Part shown: one piece after another, positions 1 to 9,226 of the stretch
How the letters are laid out: each line of letters starts with the position of its first letter
How positions within the stretch are numbered: position 1 is the first letter of the stretch
Assembly: GCF_024626525.1 (NCBI RefSeq)
Contig: NZ_JANJGU010000012.1
Location: 1 to 64,000 of the forward strand
Reading direction: 5' to 3'
Origin: Lederbergia panacisoli
Lineage (GTDB): Bacteria > Bacillota > Bacilli > Bacillales > Bacillaceae_C
Length of the DNA stretch: 64,000 nucleotides
Position numbers and translations under genes: made by a program
The notes under the pieces: generated by a model
What the model was told of the DNA's origin: nothing
What the model saw: the letters and a program-made list of their open reading frames with translations, nothing else
Databases searched by the model: none

Positions 1-129
1 TTCGCCCTTGTTACCCTGAATTCAAACCATTGGCGTGTTTGTCAAGGGCGATTGCGGAGTCATTCCACTAATAACTGGAAAGGGAACTGAGTATCTATTG
101 AGTTTTCATAGAACTTTTGACACTACCCA

Positions 130-1611
130 TTATGCTGATTTACGTTGTTGTAAGCCTGATTTTATATCTTTATTTCTTATGTTGATAAAGCGAATAAAGT
201 GGATGGAAAAGATCGCAACTGCAATAACCGCAAAAACTCCGGCAGCCGCTCCGAATAAGGCCGGCCCCATCCATTCTGGAAAATGAGTAGCCCATCTTCG
301 CGGTGTACTTATGGCACCCGACACTAAAAATCCGCCGCTGACCCCGATAAGGGAAAGCGCATATAAAATAACCCCAATTTTATCTATAAAGGTCGTTTTT
401 ATCTCACTATCTGTTTTGGCCAGATAGTACATGAAGCCGAAAATCATCACTAAAGCCCCAAGCCCCATATACATATGAAAATGGCCCGGCACCCATTTTG
501 TGTTATGCATAACATGGTTTACAACAATTGTTGCATCGACAATGGCTGGAACTACCCCAACAACCCAACCAAACATAGATAAAAAGATTAAGGAAGACGG
601 AACATCCCATTTAATCCCTGATTTATATACAATCATGAGCGCTCCGTAAGCTGTTACAACAAGAACAGGCAGCCCATTTGCATATGATAAAACCTGTCCC
701 ATAATTAACATCCATTTCGGCATGACGGAGTCCATTAACATATGATGAGTATAAATAATCAATGTGAATACGGTTGACATGGTCCACGCAACTAAAAATA
801 CTTTATTTGCTTTCCAAGGGCGATTCGTATATTTAGGTAAAATTTCATAAACGGCAATAACGCCCATATAAATAATCGAGTTAGCAAATATATGTCCGAA
901 AGCATATGTTAAATTTTTTGCTAACAGCGGATCAAATGAAAACGCGGGATTGATTGTATTGATTGCATTCATAATCAGGACAACTGCACCAGCTGTAAGC
1001 GCGGTTATATTCACGATCGTCACCATTGTACTTGCAATAACGGTTGCAGATGGCGCATCTTTTTCCGCTTTTTTACCGGCAATAACATCCCAGCCTAAAC
1101 CTTTGCCAAGACTTCCATACTTTTTAATGATCGCCCGTCCCGTTTCGATGTAAAATAATAAAAACCCAACACCGAGAATAAGCATCCCAGCAAGGTATAA
1201 TAACGCCCCCGCCATTCCCCATGCACCTGCGGATAAAGCTGGTAAGGGATATAAAAATGTCCACGCACTCGCATATTCAAATGAAAAAACGCCAATGATC
1301 ACCATTAAAACGCCGATTAAAAAGAAAACAAGATGCAGCATTAACACTTTTTTAGACAAATCTACATAGTCCCGTAAAAAGTACCACATGACAGCCGTCC
1401 CAGCTAATGCCGCTGTTCCAACCATCCCTGTACCATGAATCGTTAAAAATTGATAGAACCTCGCCGGGGATAAATCAAGCCTCCCCCCTTGAGCCAGCAG
1501 CATTAAAACACCAAATACCATCATGACACCGACGACAATAGCACCTATCGTTAAAAAAATGATAATTTCATTATTCTGATTCGAATTTGTCTTTCTTGGA
1601 TTAACTGTCAT
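130..1611 (-). CDS. cbaA: b(o/a)3-type cytochrome c oxidase subunit I
   Basis: Membrane subunit of a B-family heme-copper oxidase that reduces oxygen and helps generate proton motive force. The 493-residue product is a polytopic membrane protein. It carries the His-His pair in YTHHML and a segment HNTKWVPGHFHMYMG, which fits the heme/CuB ligand region of this family. An in-frame ATG lies at 1632, but only the ATG at 1611 has a GGGGGTGG-like binding site (about 10 nt away), so 1611 is chosen. It follows the subunit II gene after 23 bp in the same direction. It is somewhat shorter than many ba3 subunits I. The family assignment is firm; the exact heme type is not readable from sequence. Confidence 0.85.
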   Translation of the reverse strand: MTVNPRKTNSNQNNEIIIFLTIGAIVVGVMMVFGVLMLLAQGGRLDLSPARFYQFLTIHGTGMVGTAALAGTAVMWYFLRDYVDLSKKVLMLHLVFFLIGVLMVIIGVFSFEYASAWTFLYPLPALSAGAWGMAGALLYLAGMLILGVGFLLFYIETGRAIIKKYGSLGKGLGWDVIAGKKAEKDAPSATVIASTMVTIVNITALTAGAVVLIMNAINTINPAFSFDPLLAKNLTYAFGHIFANSIIYMGVIAVYEILPKYTNRPWKANKVFLVAWTMSTVFTLIIYTHHMLMDSVMPKWMLIMGQVLSYANGLPVLVVTAYGALMIVYKSGIKWDVPSSLIFLSMFGWVVGVVPAIVDATIVVNHVMHNTKWVPGHFHMYMGLGALVMIFGFMYYLAKTDSEIKTTFIDKIGVILYALSLIGVSGGFLVSGAISTPRRWATHFPEWMGPALFGAAAGVFAVIAVAIFSIHFIRFINIRNKDIKSGLQQRKSA

Positions 1612-1634
1612 TTCCAAATATTCCACCCCCATTC

Positions 1635-2159
1635 TTAATTTGTGACTGTTATTTCGTCCACCATCACGTGATGTCCCAAACCGCAGTATTCTAAGCATAA
1701 AATTTTATATGTACCAGGATGATCAAATGTTATAAACACTTTATTCGTATACTCCGGCATTGCTTGCGTTTGAGCAATAAGGTTCATGTCCTCATCATAA
1801 ATTCCAAATCCATGATTCACATCCGAACTCGTCACATGAAATTCGATTGTTTCCCCAGCCTTAAACTCCCGCGCGCTTAGCTTATACCCGAATTGAAGCG
1901 CCTCCACATCAACGATCGTCGGCTCTTCCCCCTTTGCATATACCGGCTGATTATACGGAAGCTCCCTTAACGTATAAATAGTCACAACGAGCATCAAAAC
2001 GACAAGCGTAATCCCATAAAACGTCCTTGCTTTATACCACTTCTTCTTCACAACCTCATACTCTTTCCTCTTTGTTGAATTCATGGCTACAAATAAAAAT
2101 ACTACCGCAATCAGTAACATAAAAACTAAACTCACAATCCATGCCACACTTTGAACCAT
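1635..2159 (-). CDS. cbaB: Cytochrome c oxidase subunit II (CuA domain)
   Basis: Electron-entry subunit of the B-type oxidase. It has 174 residues: two N-terminal hydrophobic segments (about 1-25 and 45-65) followed by an extracytoplasmic cupredoxin domain. The CuA motif C-x3-C-x3-H-x2-M is complete (C155, C159, H163, M166), and a further His lies in SSDVNHGFGIYD. The start at 2159 is set by an AAAAGGAGGGTG binding site; an ATG 28 codons upstream has none. It lies just upstream of the subunit I gene. No subunit III gene is adjacent, which is usual for ba3 enzymes. Confidence 0.88.
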   Translation of the reverse strand: MVQSVAWIVSLVFMLLIAVVFLFVAMNSTKRKEYEVVKKKWYKARTFYGITLVVLMLVVTIYTLRELPYNQPVYAKGEEPTIVDVEALQFGYKLSAREFKAGETIEFHVTSSDVNHGFGIYDEDMNLIAQTQAMPEYTNKVFITFDHPGTYKILCLEYCGLGHHVMVDEITVTN

Positions 2160-2299
2160 ACTTTCACACCCTCCTTTTTTCAAAAAATAACCATTAACTT
2201 TAATGTACCTTATGGAAGGAAGCGTGAAAGTGATGGCTATCACAGAGAAGGACTTTTAAATTAGAAGATGTTTTTTTGGAGGTGGTGGAACGCAGAAAA

Positions 2300-2332
2300 A
2301 AAGCCACTCCTTGAAATAGCTGAAGTGACTTT
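2300..2332 (-). terminator. Terminator downstream of the GH43 unit
   Basis: On the minus strand AGTCACT and AGTGGCT form an imperfect stem with G-U pairs, followed by a run of seven T. It lies directly after the GH43 stop codon and closes the galM-GH43 unit. Confidence 0.6.
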
Positions 2333-2356
2333 TCGAATTAATCTTTTTTTAAAAAC

Positions 2357-3306
2357 TTATTTAGAATCTGCTTCTGGAATTCCAAAGTTCGGAAACCCGT
2401 CCCCATTCCACGTAAACACCTTCGCACGTGCATGACGATTCGGGTCCCAAAGCGGGTCGCCTTCGATTTCCTTATAATTTCGTGCATGGTAGATTAACAC
2501 GTCATGCTTTCCATCCTCTGAAACTGTGAAACTATTATGCCCTGGTCCATATTGACCTGTTTCTTCATTAGTTTTAAAAACCGGCTGCTCGGCCTTTGAC
2601 CAAGAGGCAGGATCCAATAAATCACTATCCTCATCCGCCCACAAAAGTCCCATACAATAGTTATAGTCTGTAGCGCTTGCAGAGTAAGAGATGAAGATTT
2701 TGCCATTTCTTTTTAAAACGGCTGCCCCTTCATTTACTAAAAGCCAATTACTTCCCATGGAAATTCGGGTTTTGTAATCATAACTTGAGGAGAGCTCAAC
2801 GTCCATTGATTTTCCATTTTTGCGATATACAAATTGGAGTTTCCGTTAATATTCGGATCCTTCTGCGCCCACACATAATATCTCGATCCTCTATGTTCGA
2901 ATGTGGTCGCATCCAAAGAAAAAGATTCCCAATCTGTTTTAACTTGTCCTTTTTCGACCCAATCCCCTTCAAGCGGGTTTGCAGATGCATTCTCAAGCAC
3001 GTACATCCTGTGATCAAAAATTTGATCTGCTCGTGCCGCCGCAAAGTGGATATACCATTTTCCATCGACAAAATGGATTTCAGGAGCCCAAATATTCGCA
3101 CTCATCGGACCACTCTCATACTTTTTCCAAACTGTAACAGGTTCCGCCTCACTCAAACCTTCAAGCGTTTTCGCCCTTCTCACTTCAATTCGATCATAAG
3201 CAGGAACGGACCCGGTAAAATAATAAAAACCGTCCGTATGCTTATACACCCACGGGTCTGCCCGCTGTTCAATAAGCGGGTTTTTATAAGTTGTGATTGT
3301 TTCCAT
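2357..3306 (-). pseudogene. Family 43 glycoside hydrolase, frameshifted
   Basis: Arabinofuranosidase/xylosidase-like enzyme of GH43, here split in two frames. The N-terminal part (3306 to about 2740) reads through PEFPWEVIGF to a TAG. The rest (about 2740 to 2357) continues in another frame as LVNEGAAVLKRNGKIF. Family features sit on both sides: the catalytic-base Asp in RADPWVY, the pKa-modulating Asp in SLDATTF, and the general-acid Glu in NEGAAV. One missing base in the GGCTTTTAGTAAAT stretch near 2740 explains the break. The gene start overlaps the galM stop and is preceded by GTGGGAGA. It could be a true inactivation or a homopolymer sequencing error. AraR control of the unit fits an arabinan or arabinoxylan oligomer substrate. 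Confidence 0.82.
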
Positions 3307-3308
3307 CA

Positions 3309-4361
3309 TCATTCTCCCACTACACTAAATTTAAATGTTGTGACTGAAGAAAATGGCTTGTCTTTTTCTAATACCCATGAAGGGAAATGATTATTGTGAA
3401 CAGCATCAGGCAATCCTTGTGTTTCCAAGCAAATTCCAAGATGCTTCCGCGGCTGAACGCCGTATATTTCGTCATCGCCCGCAAGCTGATTGGACGTATA
3501 TACGACAACGCCCACCTCATCTGTTTCAACGATCATTTGACGGCCGCTTTCCGGATCTTTTAAAACAATTTCCTCGTTGCGGTTCTCGTTCAATATAAAC
3601 GGATGGTCATATCCGCCTCCAGCAAGCTGGTTTTGTGGATGGTCTGCTTCCTTGCCGCTGCGAATGAAACGACCTCGGCGAAAATCAAATGGAGTTCCTT
3701 CCACATTAGCAAATTCCCCAGTCGGCAATAAATTTTCTTGCAGTTCAAGGTATTGATCACTTTTTAACGTAAGCTCGTGATCAAGAATATCGCGCTTTAA
3801 CTCACCGCTTAAATTAAAATAAGAATGATTCGTAACATTTAAAAGCGTCGCTTCATCAGATATCGCTTCATATTGAATCTTAAATTCATTATCGTTGTTA
3901 AGTGTGTATGTAACGTTCATTTTTAAATTTCCGGGATATCCTTCTTCGCCGTCCGGACTCATATAAGAAAATTTTACACTTACTTCATCAGCCTTTTCTT
4001 CCGTTTCGGCATCCCAAACCACTTTGTCGAACCCTCTTATCCCACCGTGCAGATGGTTGCCATTTTCATTTTTAGCAAGAGAATACGTTTTTCCATTTAG
4101 CGTAAATTCCGCGCCGCCAATTCTTCCTGCAACTCTCCCGACAACACAACCAAAATAAGCGGTATTATTAAGGTATCCTTCCAACTGGTCGTAACCCAAA
4201 ACGATATTTTCGAGTTCTCCGTTTTGATCGGGAGTGTAAATTTTCGTAATTGTGCATCCATAATCTAGAGTCGTCACTTTTACACCATGATCATTCTCTA
4301 AAGTAAAAGCAGTTACAGTATTAGCATTCAGTTTTCCAAATTCTTCTTTTTCTATCTTCAT
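3309..4361 (-). CDS. galM: Galactose mutarotase (aldose 1-epimerase)
   Basis: Interconverts alpha and beta anomers of aldoses. The 350-residue product has the family landmarks GRVAGRI, NHLHGG, NVTNHSYFNLSG and GGYDHPFIL, with the conserved His and Glu residues of the beta-sandwich fold. The ATG at 4361 is chosen because AAGGTGGAGA precedes it; an upstream extension of 33 codons has no binding site and would run into the promoter. It is the first gene of a two-gene unit with the GH43 gene, divergent from araR. A promoter with an AraR operator lies 30-60 bp upstream, so L-arabinose induction is likely. Confidence 0.92.
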   Translation of the reverse strand: MKIEKEEFGKLNANTVTAFTLENDHGVKVTTLDYGCTITKIYTPDQNGELENIVLGYDQLEGYLNNTAYFGCVVGRVAGRIGGAEFTLNGKTYSLAKNENGNHLHGGIRGFDKVVWDAETEEKADEVSVKFSYMSPDGEEGYPGNLKMNVTYTLNNDNEFKIQYEAISDEATLLNVTNHSYFNLSGELKRDILDHELTLKSDQYLELQENLLPTGEFANVEGTPFDFRRGRFIRSGKEADHPQNQLAGGGYDHPFILNENRNEEIVLKDPESGRQMIVETDEVGVVVYTSNQLAGDDEIYGVQPRKHLGICLETQGLPDAVHNNHFPSWVLEKDKPFSSVTTFKFSVVGE

Positions 4362-4391
4362 TGGATCTCCACCTTTCATTCTTCTATTGTC

Positions 4392-4420
4392 ATCATAGTC
4401 CCGATGTACGTACATGTCAA
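4392..4420 (-). promoter_or_regulatory. Promoter of the galM-GH43 unit
   Basis: On the minus strand TTGACA (4420-4415) and TATGAT (4397-4392) are separated by exactly 17 bp, a near-consensus vegetative sigma promoter. The spacer holds an AraR-type palindrome, so bound repressor would occlude RNA polymerase. Confidence 0.85.
4404..4415. promoter_or_regulatory. AraR operator, site 1
   Basis: ATGTACGTACAT is a perfect palindrome matching the core of the Bacillus AraR operator (ATTTGTACGTACAAAT-like). It sits between the -35 and -10 boxes of the galM promoter and near the divergent araR gene. Confidence 0.85.
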
Positions 4421-4478
4421 TTTCAAAATTCTTATTAAATAGTGAATTTAAAACATACAATTTAGTTTCTTTATCGTG

Positions 4479-4506
4479 TATAATGGGAATAATTGTACGA
4501 ATAACT
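4479..4506. promoter_or_regulatory. araR -10 region with a second AraR-like site
   Basis: TATAAT at 4479-4484 is a likely plus-strand -10 box for araR; its -35 is weak. Immediately downstream, ATAATTGTACGAATAAC (4488-4504) shares the TTGTACG half-site of AraR operators, which suggests autoregulation and perhaps looping with the site at 4404. Confidence 0.55.
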
Positions 4507-4540
4507 ATTTAAAAACGAACAACTTGAAAGCAGGGATTTT

Positions 4541-5677
4541 ATGGGTAAGCCCGCAAAATATATGATGGTCATTGATACAATAAAAGAATGGATTGCAAAC
4601 GGCGAAGTGAAGCCTGGTGAGAAAATATATTCCGAAAATGAACTCGCAAAGATGTTCAATGTCAGCAGACATACGATTCGTCAAGCTGTAGGTGAACTCG
4701 TCCACGAAGGACTACTATATAGGGAACAAGGTGCTGGAACGTTTTGCACGAGTCAAGCAGAAACAACGAATATTTCCGGCCAACCCGCACCCATTTCCGG
4801 TAAAAATATTGGAATTATCACAACGTATATTTCAGACTATATTTTTCCAGCCATCATTAGAGGAATGGAATCATATCTCACATCAAAAGGCTATTCACTT
4901 ATTATATCCAGTACCGATAATGATATCGATAAAGAAAAGCAATGTCTTGAAGCGATGTTAAGCAGAAATATTGATGGTCTAATTATTGAACCGTCAAAAA
5001 GCAGCGGATTCAATCCGAACATTCATTATTATCTTGAGCTTGAACAGAAAAACATTCCTTATTTAATGATAAATCAATACTATTCTCAATTAAATCCTCC
5101 ATATATGATTCTTGATGATGAAAAAGGCGGATTTATTGCGACGGATCATCTGATTGAAGCAGGCCACGAAAAAATCATCGGTATTTTTAAAACAGATGAC
5201 ATGCAAGGGGTCTATCGGATGAAAGGCTTTATCCGTGCGTTTCGTGAGCATAAAATTCCATTTTTAAATGATACGATCATTTCTTATACGACCGAGGATC
5301 TCGCTAGTGGATTTGAGAATAAAGTTAAAGAAGTGTTGGCCGATCCGAAAAGGGTGCCAACAGGCATTGTTTGCTATAACGATGAAATCGCACTTAAAGT
5401 CATAAATATTTTACGTGAGGAAGGCCTAAGTGTCCCTGACGATATCTCGATTGTTGGTTACGATAATTCATCATTAGCAGAAGCCTCCGAAATAAAATTA
5501 ACCTCCGTCAACCATCCAAAAAGTAGAATGGGACTTGATGCAGCAAAGTGGATCATCGATGCCGTTGAAAACAATGGAAAATCGGACAAAAACCATATTA
5601 CGTATGAACCAGAGCTTATTATCCGCAGCTCCACAAAAGTGGTAGTTCAAAAAGAAGCGTTAGGTTCATCGAGATAA
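4541..5677 (+). CDS. araR: AraR-type transcriptional repressor (GntR wHTH + LacI sensor)
   Basis: Arabinose-responsive repressor of 378 residues. Residues 1-75 form a GntR-type winged helix with the recognition helix NVSRHTIRQAVGEL and the wing EQGAGTF. From about residue 85 it has a LacI-type periplasmic-binding-protein fold (IGIITTYISDYIFP, CYNDEIALKVINIL, SIVGYDNSSLAE). This GntR plus LacI chimera is the hallmark of AraR. It is divergent from galM, with two AraR-like operators in the shared intergenic region. The ATG at 4541 is preceded by GCAGGGA. A strong terminator follows the stop codon. Confidence 0.9.
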   Translation: MGKPAKYMMVIDTIKEWIANGEVKPGEKIYSENELAKMFNVSRHTIRQAVGELVHEGLLYREQGAGTFCTSQAETTNISGQPAPISGKNIGIITTYISDYIFPAIIRGMESYLTSKGYSLIISSTDNDIDKEKQCLEAMLSRNIDGLIIEPSKSSGFNPNIHYYLELEQKNIPYLMINQYYSQLNPPYMILDDEKGGFIATDHLIEAGHEKIIGIFKTDDMQGVYRMKGFIRAFREHKIPFLNDTIISYTTEDLASGFENKVKEVLADPKRVPTGIVCYNDEIALKVINILREEGLSVPDDISIVGYDNSSLAEASEIKLTSVNHPKSRMGLDAAKWIIDAVENNGKSDKNHITYEPELIIRSSTKVVVQKEALGSSR

Positions 5678-5704
5678 GAGCTCTCTTGCAGAGCTCTTTT
5701 TTTG
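5676..5704 (+). terminator. araR terminator
   Basis: AAGAGCTC (5676-5683) pairs with GAGCTCTT (5691-5698) across a 7-nt loop, followed by eight T. The stem begins in the araR stop codon. Confidence 0.9.
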
Positions 5705-5710
5705 AAGGCT

Positions 5711-5864
5711 CTTTTCCCAAACATTGTTGCTGATTGATATAAATCTAAATAACGAGAAATAGATTTTATTCTTGTAACTGATATAAAATGGGAAAAGAGC
5801 TGCGAGCTGCTAAACTTCCAAATTAGGAGTAAAATCCGGTTCTTGGGCTTTTACAAAAAACAAA
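5711..5864 (+). repeat. Dispersed intergenic element, copy 1 (about 155 bp)
   Basis: This stretch aligns over its length with the reverse complement of 52061-52220. Shared blocks include CATTGTTGCT, AAATAACGAGAAATA, CTGATAT, TAAACTTCC, ATTAGG and CTTGGGCTTTTACAAAAAA. A shorter related stretch lies at 10353-10433 (minus). GGCTCTTTTCCC near the start and GGGAAAAGAGC in the middle are complementary, so an RNA or single strand could fold. No ORF. Nature unknown: a MITE-like element or a structured RNA are both possible. Confidence 0.7.
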
Positions 5865-5889
5865 CTTTAAAGAAATAACCTATATGAAA

Positions 5890-5912
5890 AAGATCCCTTA
5901 ATTAAGGGACCC
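5890..5912 (-). terminator. Terminator of the DUF4870-type gene
   Basis: On the minus strand GTCCCTTAATTAAGGGA is almost self-complementary and is followed by TCTTTTTC. It lies just after the stop codon at 5922. Confidence 0.75.
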
Positions 5913-5921
5913 TTGAAAAGA

Positions 5922-6335
5922 TCATTTCAATTGTTTGTCTGATAGCTCCCCGAGGATAGGAAGCTTGAAATACTTGCCCTGGTATGCTTGGTACATCAAG
6001 ATGATCCATAGTATTACCATGACTGGAGTTAAAATTAGATTCATAATCCAGCCGATAAGTGGAATAACCGTTAGGATAATGCTTAGTACAAAATATACAG
6101 CCGATAATGCAATGGATTGCATCGCATGGAAACGAATGAATCTATTTTCTTTCTCAACTAATAAAAATACGATTCCACCAACAAACCAGAATAAATAACA
6201 TAATAAGCCCGCAACATTCTCCGATAAACCTGTTGAATTAACTGTATCATCCTGTTTTTGCTTCTTCACCTGTGTTTTCGGCTCATCAACGACGTCCTTA
6301 AAAATCGGTTTTTCGTTCGAATTCTTGTCCTCCAT
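5922..6335 (-). CDS. DUF4870-like membrane protein
   Basis: A 137-residue protein with a polar, Lys/Glu/Asp-rich N-terminus (1-40) followed by three or four hydrophobic segments: LLCYLFWFVGGIVFLLVE, AMQSIALSAVYFVLSIIL and IGWIMNLILTPVMVILWIILMYQAYQ. The pattern ENRFIRFHAMQS after the first segment is typical of the DUF4870 (Tic20-like) family. A GGAAGGAGGAAGGTGG binding site precedes the ATG. It stands alone with its own terminator. Function is unknown. Confidence 0.8.
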   Translation of the reverse strand: MEDKNSNEKPIFKDVVDEPKTQVKKQKQDDTVNSTGLSENVAGLLCYLFWFVGGIVFLLVEKENRFIRFHAMQSIALSAVYFVLSIILTVIPLIGWIMNLILTPVMVILWIILMYQAYQGKYFKLPILGELSDKQLK

Positions 6336-6485
6336 TCCACCTTCCTCCTTCCGCTCTTAGTTCACAATTCACTGTTATTTTATTCACGAAAAATAAGAAT
6401 AGATTACCTTTTCAAAAAATAATAATGTTGCAACAAAGATTGAAGGTTCTATTTCATATTAGATCTGAAATTTTATCAATTTAAA

Positions 6486-6736
6486 GGGTTGGAACTTTGA
6501 ACGGGAATTGGAGCCGGTTGAACGAGAATTGAACCTTGATGAACGGGAATTGGACCTTGATGAAAGGGAATAGAAACGGGATGAACCTTTGAACGGGAAT
6601 TAGAGCCGGTTGAACAAGAATTGAACCCTGTCAAAAGGGAATTGAAACGGACTGAGCGGGAATTTGACCTTGATGAAAGGGAATAGCATCACATTAAAGG
6701 GCAATAGAACGGACTTAAACGGAATATGCCCTGCGA
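6486..6736. repeat. Degenerate tandem array, 21-bp period (6.5 kb)
   Basis: About eleven units of mostly 21 bp built on GAACGGGAATTG followed by a variable half such as GAGCCGGTT or GACCTTGAT. The gene-free interval 6336-6788 holds this array, an AT-rich stretch upstream of the DUF4870-type gene, and the pgcA terminator. I see no ORF in the array. Confidence 0.8.
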
Positions 6737-6747
6737 ACCACAAACAA

Positions 6748-6784
6748 AAAGCCAATTCTCCGGACAAATTCGAGAATTGGCTTT
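6748..6784 (-). terminator. pgcA terminator
   Basis: A 13-bp perfect stem (6748-6760 with 6772-6784; core GCCAATTCTC) with an 11-nt loop and a T-rich tail on the minus strand, directly after the pgcA stop codon. Confidence 0.9.
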
Positions 6785-6788
6785 CATC

Positions 6789-8519
6789 TTAATTTTTTAC
6801 TAAGCGATCAACGAGCTCCATTACTTCATTTTCGAGTCCACTTATCTTATTTGCGCTATCGTCCATCGATTCGCCTTTAACGGCAAAGTAGAATTTTGCT
6901 TTTGGTTCAGTTCCGGAGGGTCTGACGCAGAACCAGGAACCATCGGCAAGTTTGAATTTTAATACATTCGATTTTGGCAACTCGATCGTGGTTTTCACAC
7001 CATTCGCAACATCTAGGCTCTCGCTTGTTCCGTAATCTTCAATTGTTGTCACGGCAATTCCGTTTACTTCCTTTGGAGGATCGTTTCTGAACGTTTCTAT
7101 AATGCCGGCGATTTGCTCTGCACCATCTTTACCTTTTAATGTAAGTGAGCGCAGCGATTCTTTATAATATCCATACTTTTCAAATAGCTCCATCAAGCCG
7201 TCATAAAGTGATTTTCCTTGCATTTTATAAAAAGCCGCGACTTCTGCAGCAAAAACTGCCGCTTGAACCGCATCTTTATCACGGACAAAATCGCCGATCA
7301 AATAGCCATAGCTTTCCTCATATCCGAATAAAAACGTATGGTCACTTGTTTCTTCAAACTCTTTGATTTTTTCACCGATGAACTTAAATCCTGTCAGCAC
7401 ATCCATTGTTTCAACGCCGAAACTTTCAGCTATGGCACGGCCAATTTCCGAAGTTACGATTGTTTTCAAGACAACACCATTTTTAGGAAGTGTTCCATTT
7501 GTACGTTTCTGCTCGAGAATATAGTGCACCATGAGTGCTCCAACCTGATTACCTGTCAATACCTCGTAATCGCCGCTCTGATTTTTTACCGCGACTCCAA
7601 GACGGTCTGCATCGGGATCTGTTCCCATCAGCACATCTGCATTGACTTCCTTCCCGTAACGAATCGCCAACTCAAATGCAGCATGTTCTTCTGGATTAGG
7701 AGAGGCCACCGTTGAAAAATTAGGATCTGGAAGTTCCTGTTCTTTCACGACCGTCACATTTCCAAAGCCAAATGCGAGAAGCCCGTTACGAACCGAGTGA
7801 TTGGCGGTTCCGTGCAATGGAGTGAATACGATCGCTAGATTCTTATCTACTTTATCACTAAGATGGATTGATTTCATCACTTCTGTATAGGCATTATCCA
7901 CCTTTTCGCCAATATATGTAAGCAGCTCTTTTTGTAAAAGTTCCTGTTCATCTGCAACCTCAATGTTCAATTCGCTGCCGGCATCCTGAACATAACGGAT
8001 AATCGTATCAGCTTCTAAAGGCGGCAGCTGTCCTCCATCCTCGCCATACATTTTTAATCCATTGTATTCAGGCGGGTTATGGCTTGCTGTAATGACAACT
8101 CCTGCATATGCATGTAAATAACGGACGGCAAAGGACAGTAGCGGAGTTGGGCGTAATTCTTCAAACAGATATGCCTTTATTCCATGCTTTCCTACCGTTT
8201 TTGCCACCTCAAGCGCAAATTCAGGAGACATATGCCGTGAATCATAAGCAATCACGACTCCGCGCGCCATTTTTTCTTCGCCTTGCTCTGCTATAAAACG
8301 AGCTAAGCCTTCCGCCGCTTTTCTAACCGTATATATATTCATCCGGTTAATCCCCGGCCCAATTTCGCCGCGCATTCCACCTGTTCCAAACTCTAATTCC
8401 TTATAAAAACTATCTTCAAGCAGCTTTTCATTTCCCTGATTGGCTGCTAATGTTTCCTGTAAATTCTTATCAAGCGACTCAAATTCCAGCCACTCATTCA
8501 TCTTTGTCTTCCAAGACAT
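6789..8519 (-). CDS. pgcA: Alpha-phosphoglucomutase (phosphohexomutase family)
   Basis: Interconverts glucose-1-phosphate and glucose-6-phosphate, supplying UDP-glucose for wall teichoic acid glucosylation and glycolipids. It has 576 residues. The phospho-serine loop [11 protein letters not shown] places the catalytic Ser at residue 146 when [10 protein letters not shown] is the start, matching the Bacillus enzyme; this decides against the in-frame start at 8534. The metal loop [10 protein letters not shown], the sugar-binding GYEESYGY and the phosphate-binding RPSGTEPK are all present. It lies 17 bp after a small kinase gene and may be co-transcribed with it. Confidence 0.93.
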   Translation of the reverse strand: MSWKTKMNEWLEFESLDKNLQETLAANQGNEKLLEDSFYKELEFGTGGMRGEIGPGINRMNIYTVRKAAEGLARFIAEQGEEKMARGVVIAYDSRHMSPEFALEVAKTVGKHGIKAYLFEELRPTPLLSFAVRYLHAYAGVVITASHNPPEYNGLKMYGEDGGQLPPLEADTIIRYVQDAGSELNIEVADEQELLQKELLTYIGEKVDNAYTEVMKSIHLSDKVDKNLAIVFTPLHGTANHSVRNGLLAFGFGNVTVVKEQELPDPNFSTVASPNPEEHAAFELAIRYGKEVNADVLMGTDPDADRLGVAVKNQSGDYEVLTGNQVGALMVHYILEQKRTNGTLPKNGVVLKTIVTSEIGRAIAESFGVETMDVLTGFKFIGEKIKEFEETSDHTFLFGYEESYGYLIGDFVRDKDAVQAAVFAAEVAAFYKMQGKSLYDGLMELFEKYGYYKESLRSLTLKGKDGAEQIAGIIETFRNDPPKEVNGIAVTTIEDYGTSESLDVANGVKTTIELPKSNVLKFKLADGSWFCVRPSGTEPKAKFYFAVKGESMDDSANKISGLENEVMELVDRLVKN

Positions 8520-8536
8520 CGTGCCTGTCACCATCC

Positions 8537-9052
8537 TTAATTTGTCAGTTCAAATCTTTTCTCTTCTATTATATCTTTTACAATATCGGCAGGTTGTTTA
8601 TTGGTCGTATCGTATAGAAACGGCTCATTGAACGGTGTTTCATTTTCCAACTGATTTAGTAAAAATAGCGATCGATCAATCATATATGTATCCCCGCGTC
8701 TGGTAATGCGATTTACCAATATTTCCTTGTCTGCCCGAAGAACAACGTATTTAAACTTTATTTCCAAATGGGAAAAATATGCGCAAAACCACTCTAATTC
8801 ATCTTCCACAACAAAGTCAATCACGACGTTAAGCTTATGCTGCAAAAGATTTTTCGTCACATCGACAAGGTTTTTCCATGCAATCCACAACCGCTCCTCC
8901 CATGGAAGCATTGAATGATCATCATAAAAATGAAGAAGATGATCACCTTCTACAAGAGCACAATTTGGAACTAGCCTGGCAATTTCTCGAGAAATAGTTG
9001 ATTTCCCAACGCCGCAAGGTCCGGAAATGATGTAAATGTATTGCAAGAACAT
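8537..9052 (-). CDS. P-loop NTPase / small-molecule kinase-like protein
   Basis: A 171-residue protein of the AAA_18/shikimate-kinase-like group. The Walker A motif GPCGVGKST is at residues 12-20, GDHLLHFY supplies a DH motif typical of substrate-binding acids, and RITRRGD resembles the lid arginines of such kinases. The ATG at 9052 is very close to GGGGGTGA; a TTG two codons later (9046) has better spacing and gives [12 protein letters not shown], so the true start may be there. The substrate cannot be read. It precedes pgcA in the same direction. Confidence 0.72.
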   Translation of the reverse strand: MFLQYIYIISGPCGVGKSTISREIARLVPNCALVEGDHLLHFYDDHSMLPWEERLWIAWKNLVDVTKNLLQHKLNVVIDFVVEDELEWFCAYFSHLEIKFKYVVLRADKEILVNRITRRGDTYMIDRSLFLLNQLENETPFNEPFLYDTTNKQPADIVKDIIEEKRFELTN

Positions 9053-9188
9053 GTCACCCCCAGTAATATAGGTGGTCCCTATCTATAAACGCCATATCGA
9101 TTATACCATTTAATTTGTAAATTGTTTGTTGTTAATTGGAGGATTTAATAAGCTATAATGATCAATAAGAACACTGATTAAACTAAAA

Positions 9189-9217
9189 AAACTCGAATCC
9201 TATTAGAATTCGAGTTT
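9189..9217 (-). terminator. Terminator of the ABC sugar operon
   Basis: AAACTCGAAT (9189-9198) pairs with ATTCGAGTTT (9208-9217); the minus-strand tail is T-rich. It lies just after the oxidoreductase stop codon. Confidence 0.85.
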
Positions 9218-9226
9218 TACAGCAAA

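Noticed and set aside
1-51. Inverted repeat TCGCCCTTG (2-10) and CAAGGGCGA (42-50) at the window edge
   Set aside because: Too little flanking sequence is visible to tell a terminator or element end from chance.
35-286. 83-codon plus-strand ORF at the window start
   Set aside because: Most of it is antisense to the oxidase subunit I gene and it lacks protein-like features.
8519-8535. GTGCCTGTCACC near the pgcA start as another REP palindrome
   Set aside because: Two positions differ from GTGCCTGGCAC, the arms are not complementary, and it lies in the pgcA leader far from the other copies.
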